Origin: Myotis daubentonii
Taxonomy: Eukaryota; Chordata; Mammalia; Chiroptera; Vespertilionidae
DNA: 64,000 nt
Assembly (NCBI RefSeq): GCF_963259705.1
Contig: NC_081840.1
Coordinates: 116,053,074 to 116,117,073 of the forward strand
Reading direction: 5' to 3'
Shown: positions 47,129 through 60,259 of the stretch, piece by piece
How positions within the stretch are numbered: position 1 is the stretch's first letter
Layout: each line of letters opens with the position of its first letter
The notes under the pieces: model-generated
What the model was told of the DNA's origin: nothing
Database searches by the model: none
What the model saw: only the letters and a program-made list of their open reading frames with translations
Translations under genes and position numbers: made by a program

Positions 47129-47564
47129 AGGAAATGATTCTTATATGGTCAGAAGAAGGTAAATGTTATAGCTAGAGTAACTTCAATTACTCTGATATAC
47201 TAAGAGAGAGGACCCTCTTAACTGAGAAGCACTTAACTATGATATTACACAATATAGAATACACATTATTTTGATGATTGTCATGTTCTAAATTTGGACT
47301 TTTCCTGTACTTTTGGGAAAACATACAATTTAAAGTGTCTATTGATGCTCTAGAGCTGAGGGTTCACTGTTCCATATAAAAGATATTTAATGCTATTTGG
47401 CTGGTGCTGTATACCGTGAAATGCCAGGAAAATGTAAGTGAAGCCACCAGGATAGAACTTGGAATGGCTTTCTGATGAAAAGATGTCCAAAGATCTAGGG
47501 AAAATAACTTAGGGTTCTTGTTCTATTTATTCTGACATCACCCTAACTCTTATTTTATCTGGTC
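47129..47564. other. Unassigned sequence
   Basis: No recognised feature. Confidence 0.45.
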
Positions 47565-47937
47565 CACTGCCTAAATGCTTGTGTCCTCCAAAAGTTTATG
47601 TTGAAATGCTAATCCCCAAGGTGATGGTATTAGAAGGTGGGACCTTTGGGATGTGTGTAGGTCATGAAGGTGGAGTCCTCCTGAAATGGGATTAGTGCCC
47701 TTGTAAAACAGGCCTAACAGAGCTTCCCAGCCTCTTGCCCCATGTGAGGGTACAGCAAAAAGTTGAATCACCATCTATGAACAAGGAAAAGGCTCTCACC
47801 AAATACTCAACCAGCTGATACCATGATCTTGGACTTGCAAGATTACAAAGCTATGAGAAATAGATGTTTGTTGTTCATAAGTCACCCAGTATATGGTATT
47901 TTGTTATAGCAGCCTGAATCCACTGAGACATCCACAT
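47565..47937 (-). mobile_element. MLT1-type MaLR LTR
   Basis: Antisense ERVL-MaLR solo LTR: 'aatccccaaggtgatggtat', 'gaaggtgggacctttggga', 'gggattagtgcccttgtaaa', 'tatggtattttgttatagca' in order. Non-coding, ancient. Confidence 0.88.
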
Positions 47938-48235
47938 ATCTAGAACATAGATTGCTGAGTCTCTCTGATTGTTGCAAATGCAGATTTAAGAGGCATAGGT
48001 TGTCATGGTGATGGGCTAGATAATGAAAGGAATGGTAATTTAAGTAGGGTTTGGAGCTACTTAGGCTTCTATGATGGCTAGATATGATAAACCTTTACCT
48101 AAATTGGTAATCCTGGTAAGAGATAGGAGATTAAACATTAAAGATTCTGCCAGCCAGAATTAGGGAGTAATAGTTTAGATTTTAATAAAATTCTTCAATT
48201 GTACTGTTTTAGAATTTACTAAGTGGGTCACCTTC
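47938..48235. other. Unassigned sequence
   Basis: No recognised feature between the two LTRs. Confidence 0.45.
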
Positions 48236-48628
48236 TCTATTAATTAATTATCATAACAAAATAGCACAAAGTGAGTGGCTTAGAAAAACAGGCATTTATT
48301 GTCTCACAGTTCTGGATGCAAGGAGTCAGCAGGGCCAGACTCCCTCTGTGCAACCTGTAGGGAGACTCCGTTGCCTCTTCTAGCTTCTGGAGTTTGCTGG
48401 CAATCCCTGGCATTCCTTGGCTTTGGTGCATTATTCCAATCTCTGCCTCCATCATCTGGCTGTCTTCTCCCTGTGTGTCTGTCCCTCAGTCTCTTTATAT
48501 AAGGATGCCAATCATATTGGGTTAAGGGCTTACCTTACTCAGTCTGACCTCATCTTAACGAATTTCATTTGGGGTTTAGATTTCATATCTTTTAGGGGGG
48601 ATACAAGCAACTTATAACAAATACTAAT
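48236..48628 (+). mobile_element. MLT1-type MaLR LTR, opposite orientation
   Basis: Sense LTR: 'aacaaaatagcacaaagtga', 'catttattgtctcacagttc', 'ggatgccaatcatattgggt', ending 'acaagcaacttataacaa'. The GC-richer internal frames are not genes. Confidence 0.82.
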
Positions 48629-49424
48629 TTGGTTCTCAAATACAAGGTTACATAAATGTTTTTAGTTATAGAAACTTAATAGAAGTAATCTAACTTTTAT
48701 GAAGAACGAATTGAGACAATCAAAGCAGATAGCTAAGGTCTACCTTATAGTCAGATTATGATGATGTTCAGAGATAGTTTCATTTTTCCTTGGGACACAG
48801 TGTGTGTTGGTATCTATTGAATTCTGGGAAATGGGAGACTCTACCTGAAAACTGCTGTGTATAAATAAGTTGGTATGTGTAAGCATCTACATATGTATGT
48901 CAGTTTAAGTGAGAGTGTATGAGTAAATGTTTGTTGATGGTGAAGGTGTTTACCCATTCATTACATCTGTCTGACAAGATGACTTACAGATGAGAATATT
49001 CCCTTTCCTCCTATATCAGATTTGATGGCAGTGTGATTCAGTGGGAAGCAGAGGTTGGGAGTAAGGACCCATGAGTGATAGACTTTGCTATGCTACTAAT
49101 TTGATGAATTATATAGGCAAATTTATCATAAAGTTCATCATACAAACTGATCATTTTTGAAAGTGAAAGAGGTTGCCATTAATAATTATGCCATCAAGAC
49201 AACAGGAGTGAACCAGGACTATCCAGGTAAATTGGGATGTGTGGTCACCCTTGATGTAAGAAAAGTTAACTGTCCTTCCTGGGCTTTAGTTTTCTCTTAT
49301 AAAATAAGACTTTCATGTCTAAAATTAGAATTAATTCAGACTTCAATTAAGACATATCTTGATGGCAAGTTTCAGTGAGCCAAAGTTCTGAGTTTGAAAA
49401 TTGAACTGAAGTGGTTTTTGTGGT
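48629..49424. other. Unassigned sequence
   Basis: No recognised feature. Confidence 0.45.
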
Positions 49425-52400
49425 TGTTGTTGTTGTAGTAGTAATCAGCTTTGTTGAAGTATAATTTAAATATAAAATTAAGCAATTTTCAATTAGCTTT
49501 AACTGAACTATGTAGTTGTCTAACTACTAAACCAATTGAGAGCATTTCTGTCTCCCGCAGGTTTCTCTGTGCACCTTTGTAGTTAATCTCCAGCCCCACT
49601 GCTGGCCTATGTAGCCCCTGATTTGTTTTCTGTAACTATAGTTTTGCCTTTTCTAGAATTTAATTTAAAGGGAATAAAAAGTAAGATAACCATTTCTGTC
49701 TGGCTTCTTTTACTTAGCATAATGTTTAAAAAATTAATCTATATTGTAGCATACATCATTAGTTTATTCCTTTTTTTTACTAAATGGTGTTGCATCATAT
49801 GGATGTAACACAATTTATTTATCTAGTCATCAAGCAATAGACATTTGTGTAGTTTCTAGCATTGTGCCTAATCTGAGTAACTTCTTTGTATACCCAAATA
49901 GGAGTTTGTGTGGACAAGTATATTATTTCTCTTGGGTAAATACCTTGGAGTGGCATGATAAGACACTGTCAAGCTGCATTCCAAAGTTGCTATACCATTT
50001 GCATTCCCTCCAGAAATATATGAGCGTTACAGTTGCTTTATGATTTTACCAACACTTGATTAGTGTCAGTCTTTTTCATTTTAAAGTGATATTTACTGGG
50101 ATTTTAGTGATGTCTCCCTGAGGTTTTAATTTGAATTTCCCTAAGATGTTGAATTTCCCTAAGTTTGTCTGTTTTCTATGATAAAGTATCTATATCAAAA
50201 TATTTTTTTATAAAAAAAACTGGGTTCCTAAAAATTTATATTCTGGTTAGAAATCCTTTATCTAATATTTGTTTTATAAATATATTCTTACAGGCATAGC
50301 TTGCTTTTTATTTTTAAGTTTCTGAAGAATGTCTTTTGAAGAGCAAAAGTTTTAAATTTTGATGAAATCCAATATATTGATTTTTTTCTTTGACAATTTT
50401 TGTTTTCAGTCTTCTGAAATTTAGTTTGTATGATATAAATATAGCAACTTGAGCTTTTAAAGAAATACAGTTTACATGAAATAGTTTCATATTTTTATTT
50501 TTAAATTATCTGTGTCTTTATATTTCTTGTTGAGAACATATATTAGGGTCTTGCTTTTTATTCAAAATTTCAATCTGCCTTTAATTGGAGTGTGTAAATC
50601 ATTTACATTTAATACAAATATCCATAAATGTGGGTTTAATTTACTATCTTTATTTTTTTCATTAGTCCTATTTTTTTTTTCTTTTCCCTGATTTTTGGAT
50701 TCCTTTTTTATTATTTCATTTTCATTTCTACTCTTGGCTTAACATATACAACATTTTATTTTATTTGTTTTCTATATTTTACAATATAAATCTTTAGGTT
50801 ATTATGGTCTTCAAATAATGAGCCACTTAACTAAGAATATAAGCACGTTAAAACTACATAGCTCTATTTCTTTTCCTGTCCTTTGTGCTACTGTTGGCAT
50901 AAATTTTACTTTTACTTATGAAGTAGATGGACAAATATGTTGTTCTTTCTGTTTTGAAAAATTACTTAAACTTTTATAATGAGAAACACATGCCTTTAAT
51001 GCCTGGTGCCATGTTTACTCTTCAAATTTCCAACTGATGTCATTTTCCTTCTGACTTAAGGACTTACTTCACTATTTATTTTAGTGTCGTTCTGCTGGTA
51101 GTAATTAAAAAAAAATAAGTTAAGCTTTTATTTAAGTAAAAGAGTATTTTAAGTTTATGTCTAAAAGATATGTTGCTTGGTAAAAAAAAAAAAAATCCAA
51201 GTTGACTTTTTTTTCTGTAACTACTTTAAACTAGTGGGGCTTTTGTCCATTTGCTTGCACAGATTCTAAAAAGAAGTCCACTACCATTCTTATATTGGTC
51301 CTTCTGTAAGAGTGGTGTGCTGGGTCCAGCTTGTGCTACCTTGTGAGAGATGACTTTATGCCTCAGCTCCAAACTCAGCATTCAGAGACATCAGATTGAT
51401 AGGTTGAAATAGGCTAAGGGGGAGTTTTTACACCACTGGAATCAGCAAATGCCCCTCATTCTTACCCAGAGAGCATGTTGTGAAACATTTGGCAGTATCC
51501 ATTAACTTTCTTAATTTATCTCATTCTTAAGCAGCTTTTAATATTTTTCTCTTACTGCTGATATTCAGCAATTTTATTATGTTGAGGCCCTGTTTTCTTT
51601 TTTTAATTTCTTTTACTTAGGTTTGCTGATATTTTTCTATCTTAGGCTTTATAAAATATAATTTAGAGGTTTTTTTCCCGATATATTTCTTCAACTGTTT
51701 TTTCCTGTTCCTTTAGAAGTATGTTAGATTATTTGATATTATTTCACAAGTTATTGATGCTTTGTTCACTTTTTCCTTAGTATTTGTTCTCTCTATGCTT
51801 TATTTTGAATAGTTTCTGTTGTTTCCTTTCAGTTCACTCATTTTTTAAAAGTATTTATCCTGATGCCATTTCCTGAATAGAACATATGATAAGGTTTTGT
51901 CTCTACAAGTTCAATATGCATTTTATATGTAGCTCATTTCTCTCCACATCATTTTCAGATTTTTCTCTACCTTTTGAACTATGGAGAGTATTTATAAAAG
52001 CCATTTAAATATACGTTAAAGCTAATTATATTATCTCTGTTATTTCTGTGGCTGGTTCTAGTCATAGTTATATGTTCTGTTTTCTCCACATACCTACTAA
52101 AGTTTTCATTGGATGATAGTTATTGTGAAGTATATGTTCTTGGTTGCTGTATTCTATTTTATTTTGAAAATTCTGTTGGACTTTATTCTAGCATCAAGTT
52201 ATCTTATATCAATTGGATTATTTGAACCTTTATTTTAAACTTTGTTAGGGTAGTTCCAGAACAACTTTTGATCAAGGGCTAATTTAGTCCCACTACTAAA
52301 GAGAGATCTCTGAGAATTTTATCTAATGTCCTTTGTATTATGAAGCGCTTTCACTCTGCCTAGTAAAGTATGAACAGTTCCTAGCCTTGTGTCAACTCTG

Positions 52401-52790
52401 CCTACCACTTTATAGTGGCCATTCCCCTGGTCTTGGGTAGTTTCCTCTCATACCTGAGCAGATCAGAAGCTATTCAAAGGTTTTCCAGAAGTCTTCTCTT
52501 TGAGGTTCCCTCCTCTCCGACTTCAGAGTTGGCAAATTCTAGCTGCTGTGGCGTCCTCACACTCCAATCTTTTTCTTAAACTTAGTGGAATTCTGAACTC
52601 CAGTTGGGTTCTCCTTCCTTGCACTGTGGCCTAGAGACTGACTCCAGACAATCAACTGGTACCATCAAGGGCTCACGTTGCTTTTCTCCTTTGTTTCAGG
52701 GGTTAGAGCCTTATACTGCCTGATGACCAGTTTTGTGGTTGTAAATACCATCCCTTTTATATCACAACAATTGGAGTAAGAAGCTAAAGA
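49425..52790 (-). mobile_element. Ancient L1M / HAL1-like element
   Basis: Antisense. 49425-50400 matches L1 3' UTR and the ORF2 C-terminal end. About 51040-51120 resembles an ORF1 3' end. 51540-51900 resembles further ORF1 sequence. 52230-52790 resembles the GC-richer 5' region of old HAL1/L1M consensus ('ctttgttagggtagttccag', 'ttgatcaagggctaatttag'). Only about 650 bp separates the ORF2-end and ORF1-end signatures, so most of ORF2 is missing. It is all broken by substitutions. Alternatives: two adjacent L1M fragments, or a large internal deletion. Confidence 0.6.
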
Positions 52791-55559
52791 TTGCCTTTAA
52801 CTTAGTTATAAATGCTATGAAGCAAATTATCTTTAGTATATGTTTATACCTATGTAGGCTGTAAACAGTCTGTTAATTGTTGGCCCCTGTTGAAAACAAT
52901 AAGCAATGCAGTGTTTGGTTATTGTTACTTATTCTTCAGTGCTTACCTTCATTCATTAATTATCTAATAAATATTATTCAGTACCTGCAGTATGTCCGCG
53001 TAATTTCCAATAGGTTTGAGCAGCATAGTATTCATATAAGTTTTCTAAGGTATATTGTGAACACTTTTTAAAAAGCAGACTTGAAGCTGAGATTTCTTTT
53101 TCTGTACAAATTCTAAACTTTCATATTTCCATATTACTTATTCTTGTTTCATTCACAAGAACCATCCCTTCTGTCCTTTGAAGGAGAAAAAAAGCAGAGG
53201 TATTCACTGAGTATAGGTTTCTATCCTTGGAAAAAGGGACATGACCTATGAAGAAATCTATTTCCACCTACGGTTTTAAATAGTTGAAGACAATAGAAAA
53301 GATATATTCTCAAACAGACACCTTCTGATATTTTACTTTGGAAAAAACAGAAGCATCCATCCCAAGTCATACAAAGGAAAGAAAGGGCACTGGTGTGACT
53401 GGCCACGACAGGAAAATCTATCAAACTTTTGGAAACAATAATTTATTTTTGTAGGTAGTAACTCACGGATTCTGTCCTGGGACATGATATAGTAGTTGGA
53501 AGTAGGTAATGTAAAAGATACCTCTCTTCCATAATATTCCTTCACGCTGCTCCATATTAGCCTACAAATCCTCCCTGTTTCTTGGCCTTTTTGCTTTTCA
53601 GCCATCTCATTATCTTCCATCTTTGGGAATTATTTTTCCCCCCGCTTCTCTGATAAAGTTTATCTACCTTACTTCAAAGTTAGTGTTAAGATCATATTTC
53701 TTCTAGAAGCCTTCCTAGGAGACACACTTGGTTCCTTTTCTCTTGACTTAGATCTCTTGTTAAGAATGATCGATAAAAATAATTGTACATATAGTTGAAG
53801 CAACTGAAGTAATCATAGCTGACTGCACACATAGGCATGGGATCTCAAAAAGTGGGCTTATGATGGGCAGTATTTATTTGATAAAATAAATAACAATGAA
53901 GAAGACATGAGTTGTATTCCTAGGACTGGAGAATAAATAAGAACCGTTAAATTAAATGTGACATTCATGGTTCCCAGGATGTGATGTCAACTCTTTAAGC
54001 ACCTCCTTTACCAACATTATAGCTAAAGTGCACTTTGTGTTTTCCAACTCTGAGCTTTAGCTTCCTTTCCTTTGAAGAACATTTCCACTTAGGTTTATTT
54101 TTCAAGAAGCAGCTCCAATACAACCTTATTCTTAAAGCCTTCCTAGTACCTATCCCAAAAGTTCTCAAAATGATGGGCAGCAAATTCAAGTTGCAAGTGG
54201 GATATCTTTCCATATCCTGGGATAAATTGTTTAAGCCTCAGAAATTATTTTCATTGAAATCATGTAGGGTTTCAGTAACTTTCAGTGAGTTTTACTTTAT
54301 TAAAGATTATTTTCTTGAATAAGAGAGGATCAAACTAAGGGTCTCTTTGTTGATTGTGTTTTAAGCCTACATCCTAGACTTACACACTTCAAAATCTACC
54401 ATCAACCTCAATCATGAACCTATGACACATATATATGTGTTGTTGTTGTTAAGAATATATTTATAGATCCTGAGTTGATTTCTGCAAGATAAAATTGTAG
54501 TAAGGCAAAGAAAGATCATACCATACACTTATTTTTTGTAGCTTTATTACCAACTGTGTGGACAGTAGTTAGGTATGTAGGTTTGTTGCCATTTTCTATA
54601 TTTCACCTGTGTTGATTAAAAGAAAACCATGCACTTCTTTCATTCAATAAATATTTATTGGGTCATATCTCATGAAACAAAAGAAATAATGTACACAATC
54701 ATTTAACATTTTTTTCATTTTTGTTAATACATTAACTTCATAGTCTGCCTAAAGCATTCATCTATCCCCAAAAGTTTAAAATGATAAAAGGGTTAATTGC
54801 CAGCTTCTGACAGGCAGAAAGGATTTTATAGTATAGTAACTGTCTGAAACTCAAACATTTATGTGAGAGACAGGGTTTTCTAAATTCTTTTTTTCTCATC
54901 TTCTAGGGTCATATATAGTTTGTATGCTGAATTCAGCGCCAGGTTGTCTGCCATGGTGTCTACTGTGATTGGGGAATAAGAAGCATATAGGCAGCCAAAT
55001 GCAGACTAGTAGATAGGTCGATGTGGCAGAGGTTCAGAGGGACCACCTGGAGCACCCAGAGTTGAGAAAAGCCAGGGAGCGTTATGGAATCCTGACCAAG
55101 ACCAGGGGGGTCGGGTTATGAGATCTACCAGCTTCTGACTTTAGGACCAGCAGCTGAGGACCAGTATCCCCAGCAGCAATCCATGACGCAGGAACCATCA
55201 TCCCAGATACCCAAGGAGCCAGAAAACCCCAACCCCCTGCATCTCTTTTGCCTCAGATCACAAAAACCATGCCTATACCCTGAAGCCGTTTTAAAAATGA
55301 CCAGGACAAGGGAACAGGCATGTGAAACTAAGAAGTTTGCCTTAACAGAGAGTTAACTAAAGGAGGATATTTGAACATCACATCAGATTGAGTTGAACAA
55401 AGTGGACATTTAGTGTTTTTTATTTATTTGTTTTTCTATATATTTTTCTTTGTATACCCTTCTGTGGGGAATAGTGAGGAAAAGAAGGTTAGTTAGAGCT
55501 AAAATTAAGGAGCTGGATTATATATAGAAGGGAAGTATGGACAATTTTGTGACGGTGTC
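52791..55559. other. Unassigned sequence
   Basis: No gene supported. 54990-55400 is GC-richer with an LTR-like feel (ccccaaccccctgcatctct) but no verifiable ends. Short L2-like scraps possible near 53650-53760 and 54640-54670. Confidence 0.4.
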
Positions 55560-56160
55560 ACTTACTATGTACCCAGCTTTCTGCTAACTCAGACCACAGT
55601 AGGGAAGAGGCTTATGATTGCCCTCATGGAGCATACAGCCTAGGACAACAAACAAGAAAAATGAATTGTGATGCACTTTATATAGAGGTAGTGCTATGGG
55701 TGAGGGGTGGAATCAGGGAAATCTATTCTGAAGGTAGAACTTTAGCTGATACCTGAAGAATGAGTAGAATAATGGGATTTACAGGAAGAATAATGGGATT
55801 TATACCCCTGGGAAAACAACAGCCTGTGCTAAGACCAAATCCTTCTGTGCAAAGACTAGCAGGGCACAAGTGTCTTAAGAGAGGTGTGAGATGTGAATGG
55901 AGTAGTAAACAGGTGTTAGATCAGGGCAGGCTGTGAGGCCATGGGAGGAGTTTTGGGTTTCAGTCCAAAGACAATGAGAAGATTTTATGCAGATGGCTGA
56001 AGAGAGGAGAGGGTGAACATTTTAAGAAGATGACTGGGTGGGCTGAGGGTTGGAGTCGGGGAAGGCATGGATGTTAAGTTTTTGGGAGGCTTTGTCAGTG
56101 GGTTAGACCAAGGATGACAGTTGCTGGGCCCAGGGTGATGACAGTGGGGAAGGAGGGTAG
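55560..56160 (-). mobile_element. L2 LINE fragment
   Basis: Antisense L2: 'ctcatggagcatacagccta', 'gatacctgaagaatgagtag', 'caggctgtgaggccatggga'. Non-coding. Confidence 0.7.
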
Positions 56161-57059
56161 CAGACACATTTATTTCACTCTTTGAAACCCTGATTATTGT
56201 TTTACTTTTTCTGTCAACTTTGCTCTTTCCCCACAGTTTTGCTCTGTAACATATTCTTCTTTTCTGGAGCCTAATAAAAAGGGAAAGGGTCACTGTAATT
56301 TTAAATTGAATATTAGACATCACATTTCTCAGAGACCTTTGGCTATTGGTCTCGAGGGCTCCCGGGCTGCTGTCCCTCCCCGGAGGCTGCACTCTGCGGA
56401 CATTCGGGGGCTCTTCTTTGTCTTAACCGCTCCCATCCGAGACCAGGGCTGACGACTCCCTCTGATGAATACAAACGTGACCCATAACTGAACTTTCTTT
56501 AATTAAATCTCTATCTATTGCGGAGATGAATGTCAGGGATCGCCTAATACACAGAAACAAGCTATTGCAACAATTTAAAGGTATTTCCTGACTCATGTTA
56601 CATTAGGTGGGAACAGATAATGCCTGTCTAGCCCAATTGTTAGGATTAAAGGTTATGTGAGTAACAGTTGCTTGGGAAGGAGGAGGGAAATGAAAACGGG
56701 GCCACTGCTTCTGTCATGCTAAGGACCGGCAGCATGCTGGGCCAGCAGGGCCAGCGGAGGCTCAGACTTGTCTTGCACAGTGGTCTCCATTTGGTAGAGA
56801 AGCCTTTGTACTTGCAAGAACCCCGCAAGTGACCACATGGAGTTGTCTTGAACTGGAATGAAAAACAAAACAGTGTTCTGCTGTTCCTCCTAAGGACCCC
56901 CAACCCATTTACCCATCACGGCAGGGCACTGTGACAGAATACACAGCTCTTTCTATCCTGATGCTTTAAAGACAACACATTCTCTTGCTGTGAAGCCAGT
57001 GAACTATTTATAATACTTGGAAAGCATTATGCCTTTTTTTTTTTTACATTTTGATTTTC
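56161..57059. other. Unassigned; CpG-containing block
   Basis: 56340-56640 keeps several CpGs and shows no repeat wording; possible conserved regulatory sequence. No gene frame recognised. Confidence 0.4.
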
Positions 57060-57370
57060 CTTATCTATGTCTCTTGTCTAGAATGCCCTTCCCTTGTATA
57101 AGAGACACCAATGTTTCTGCTTAACTTATCTCAGCTCAAGTACTGCCGACCCTTTCCTGACTCTCTACTTCCCATCTTGTCAGCGGAACTGCATATGGAG
57201 CCATTCCTCCTATACTCTGAGTGTGTCTTATAAATATTTCCATTACAGAACTTGTCACTTTATGCTGTAATGCCTGCTAAATTATAACACTCGGAAGGCA
57301 GTCTCTCCATTTTTTAATCCCCAGCCTTTCACATAATGCTTGGCACTCAAAATTATTGAATGAATAAAGG
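57060..57370 (+). mobile_element. L2 LINE 3' end
   Basis: Sense L2: 'tgtctagaatgcccttccct', 'ctcaagtactgccgac', 'aatgcttggcactcaaaatt', 'attgaatgaataaagg' 3' terminus. Confidence 0.85.
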
Positions 57371-57544
57371 GAATGAATATGCAGTTGTAACTGGAATTCC
57401 TACAGGATGTTTGACTATGACAGGCTAACTTCATAAGGTTTTTATTAACCAGGCCCTAGATAAACTGGTGTTTCCTCTCTGCTTCCTCTTCTGTCTTTTC
57501 TTTCTGGTTTTTTTGGTCACTCTGCTCAGCCACACTCTCTTCCT

Positions 57545-57945
57545 TGCTGTTCCTCCAGCACATCTGACATGCTCCTGCCTTAGGGCTTTGCAGCGGCTGT
57601 CCTTTCTGCCAGGAATGCACATTCCTCACCTCTGCATGCTTCTTCACACCTCCTTCCAATCTTCAGTCATATGTCACTTTCTCAATCATTGCAATCCTTT
57701 CCCCATCCCTGCACTACTGAGCCCGTGCCATTTTATTTTCTCTTTTTCCATAGTATGATTGCCTTTTAATAGATGAATATACTTCTGTCTATTGTTTATT
57801 GTGTCTCTCTTCTTGCTAGAATGTAAACTTTTATGAAACTGCAATCATTGTCTGCTTTTTTCACTGATGTATCCATAACAGTATAGAGTAGAACAGTGTT
57901 TAGAGCATTGGAGATACCCAATGAATATTTGTTGAATTATGAATG
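57545..57945 (+). mobile_element. L2 LINE 3' end, second copy
   Basis: Sense L2: 'cttagggctttgcagcggct', 'tttctgccaggaatgcacat', 'cttgctagaatgtaaacttt', 'gaatatttgttgaattatga'. Same orientation as the preceding copy, about 175 bp apart. Confidence 0.87.
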
Positions 57946-58002
57946 CATTAATATTCAAATATGTTTTAGGGAATTCCTGATTAAGCTATTATCTTATGTT
58001 AA

Positions 58003-58268
58003 CAGTGTCCCAGTCTGCTTAGTCTTTATAACAAAATGCCATATGCCGGGTGGGTTATAAAACAACAGACATTTCTTTCCTACAGTTCTGGAGGCTGGAG
58101 AATCTAAGATCATGGAGCTGGCAGACTGGGCATTTAGTGAGAGCCCACTTCTTAGATGGCACCTTTTTGTCCTCACGTTTCACTTCTGAGGACCCTGAGT
58201 GGCCCATGGATAGCTGTCAAACATGGCAAGAGGGAAGCAGAACAGAAGAGGTTGTGCTGAGAGCATAG
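58003..58268 (+). mobile_element. MLT1-type MaLR LTR fragment
   Basis: LTR 5' part: 'cagtctgcttagtctttata', 'ccgggtgggttataaaacaa', 'ctacagttctggaggctgga'. 3'-truncated near 58268. Confidence 0.85.
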
Positions 58269-60259
58269 TTCTAGCATTTGTAAAACAAATCCAGGCTTTT
58301 TCACAAGCTTGCTTAGGGTAAATCCTACCTCAATACCTTTTCTCATCATAACATTTTTCTGAATAGATCAGCTGTATTTTTGGTGTTGGCATGTGGGACA
58401 GCATACTAATAACAGCACAAACTTGAAAACGCCTATTTACCAGCGTGATGAACTTAGAGTGCTGAACAATTTTTATTCCGGAGCAAATGAACTCCACATA
58501 GGTAGTAAAGAGGGCCTTAGGTAACATGAAAACAGAACTCAGTGTTTTTGATCCAACTCTATTTAAGTTGTACAAAGTTGAGATAAAATAACATATAATA
58601 CATAACACATATTTTATTAAAAAGTAAACACTTATTTTATATGTTTATGTGTGTGTGCCTGTTTACTGTACTTTATTATACTGACATAGAGAATTAAAAC
58701 TACTCCAATATATCAACATTTTCCTTTGTTCTTGAGTTCATTTTTGTCATTCCTTACCTTTTTACGAATTGAGCAAAGATTTAGTTTTTAACATTCAGGA
58801 GTCTTTTCTTGTCACCTGTAGTATTTTAAGCATATGACACAGAAAACCATAGTTGAGGTATGAAATTAACTAGTATTTTTATCTCAGACAAATGGAAGGA
58901 AATATATCAAAATATATTTCAATAAACTGCACCATGTGTTGATCTATGATGTTTTGAACCCCCCCCCCGAATTATATCTTTGTCCTACAGGTTTGAGACC
59001 TGTGCTGTCTTAGTACTGCAGGTTTCAGATGTATGATGTAGTATATCTCCCCTGGATTAGCTTGGCTAATATGTCTTAACCAAGAATAACAATATTAATG
59101 CCATCACCATTGCAGAGGTGAAGATTACTATGATAATATTAAAGAAGAAACCATTGTATCTTGGAATGCTGAAAGTGCCTATTTATTTTCTATTGTTAAT
59201 GGAAAGAAGCACTTTGGAGAAATTTATCTTTATACCTCAGGTCATAAACTGATGACATAATAAAAAGATGAAGAAACATTATCCTCTTAGGTGTGGTGAT
59301 AAACATATAGACAAGTACATCAAAAATGTTTTCTTTCTCTCTTCTTAAATATTTATTGTAGAGGCCCCATTTGTAAGGTGCATACAGAATCAATTAGAAA
59401 ATAAATATAGAACCAGCTTTTTTTTTCATTCTATGGAAGACATAATCCAGAGTTTGGGAGTTCTTTTGTTCACAGAGTTTATACTTATGTTACATGGTGG
59501 CTGTTACAATGTCTATAATCTCTTTATAATACTTCAGTAAGCAGTCTGAAGTAAGTGTGCATTAGTTAACTTTAATGGCCACAGTAGCCAGTCAGTTGCT
59601 CTAATCTAGTATTCACACCCCAGGGTTGGTCAACTAGGATGTAATAGGCAAGACTACTCTCAAGCAGCACCTTACAGTGCTTTAGCTTTCTGTATCCCTC
59701 CACCAAAGATGAATAAGCAGCACATTAGCAATGAGTTTTCATTGGCAGAAGTAATGGCTTGTTAATTAGCATAACAGATGGCATAAATGAGTAATGGGTC
59801 AGAGTAGTGGTTTAAAAATATTAGGTTAGCAAAAATATTTTAGAGGCACTTCTCACCTTTCCTAAACAGGAGATAAAATTGTAGTACGTTCTTTGCCCTT
59901 CATCTTAAGGCTGTCACGTGAGGCTTACAGCTGAAATGGCCTGGTGTGCTATCATGACTGGATGATCTGATTGCCCATTATCAGGCTAACTGAATTCTGC
60001 CTCTAAAATAGGTTCATACCTGTCCCCTCTATCCAAGACAGATGGAGTTTTTATTCAATGTATAGTTAAAACACTTAAAAGTTAGAGAGCTTGAAGTTTA
60101 TTAAACTTATAAAAACAGGTTTTATTAATATCTTGTGCCTACTTACTAATAAATGTGTGTATGTCTATGTATGGAAGTATTTGCTTTCTTTATTATCTTG
60201 GGTGACTTGGACAAAAACAATGTCCAAGTCACCCACTCATCCATTTACAAACTTACCTG
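58269..60259. other. Unassigned sequence
   Basis: No recognised family or gene. Holds a C9 run at 58961-58969 and the hairpin at 60199-60235. Confidence 0.4.
60199..60235. repeat. Perfect 15-bp hairpin
   Basis: Arms tgggtgacttggaca (60199-60213) and its exact reverse complement (60221-60235), loop of seven (aaaacaa). Confidence 0.97.

Noticed and set aside
56646..56903. 85-codon minus frame in unassigned sequence
   Set aside because: No domain and no neighbouring coding signal; likely chance.
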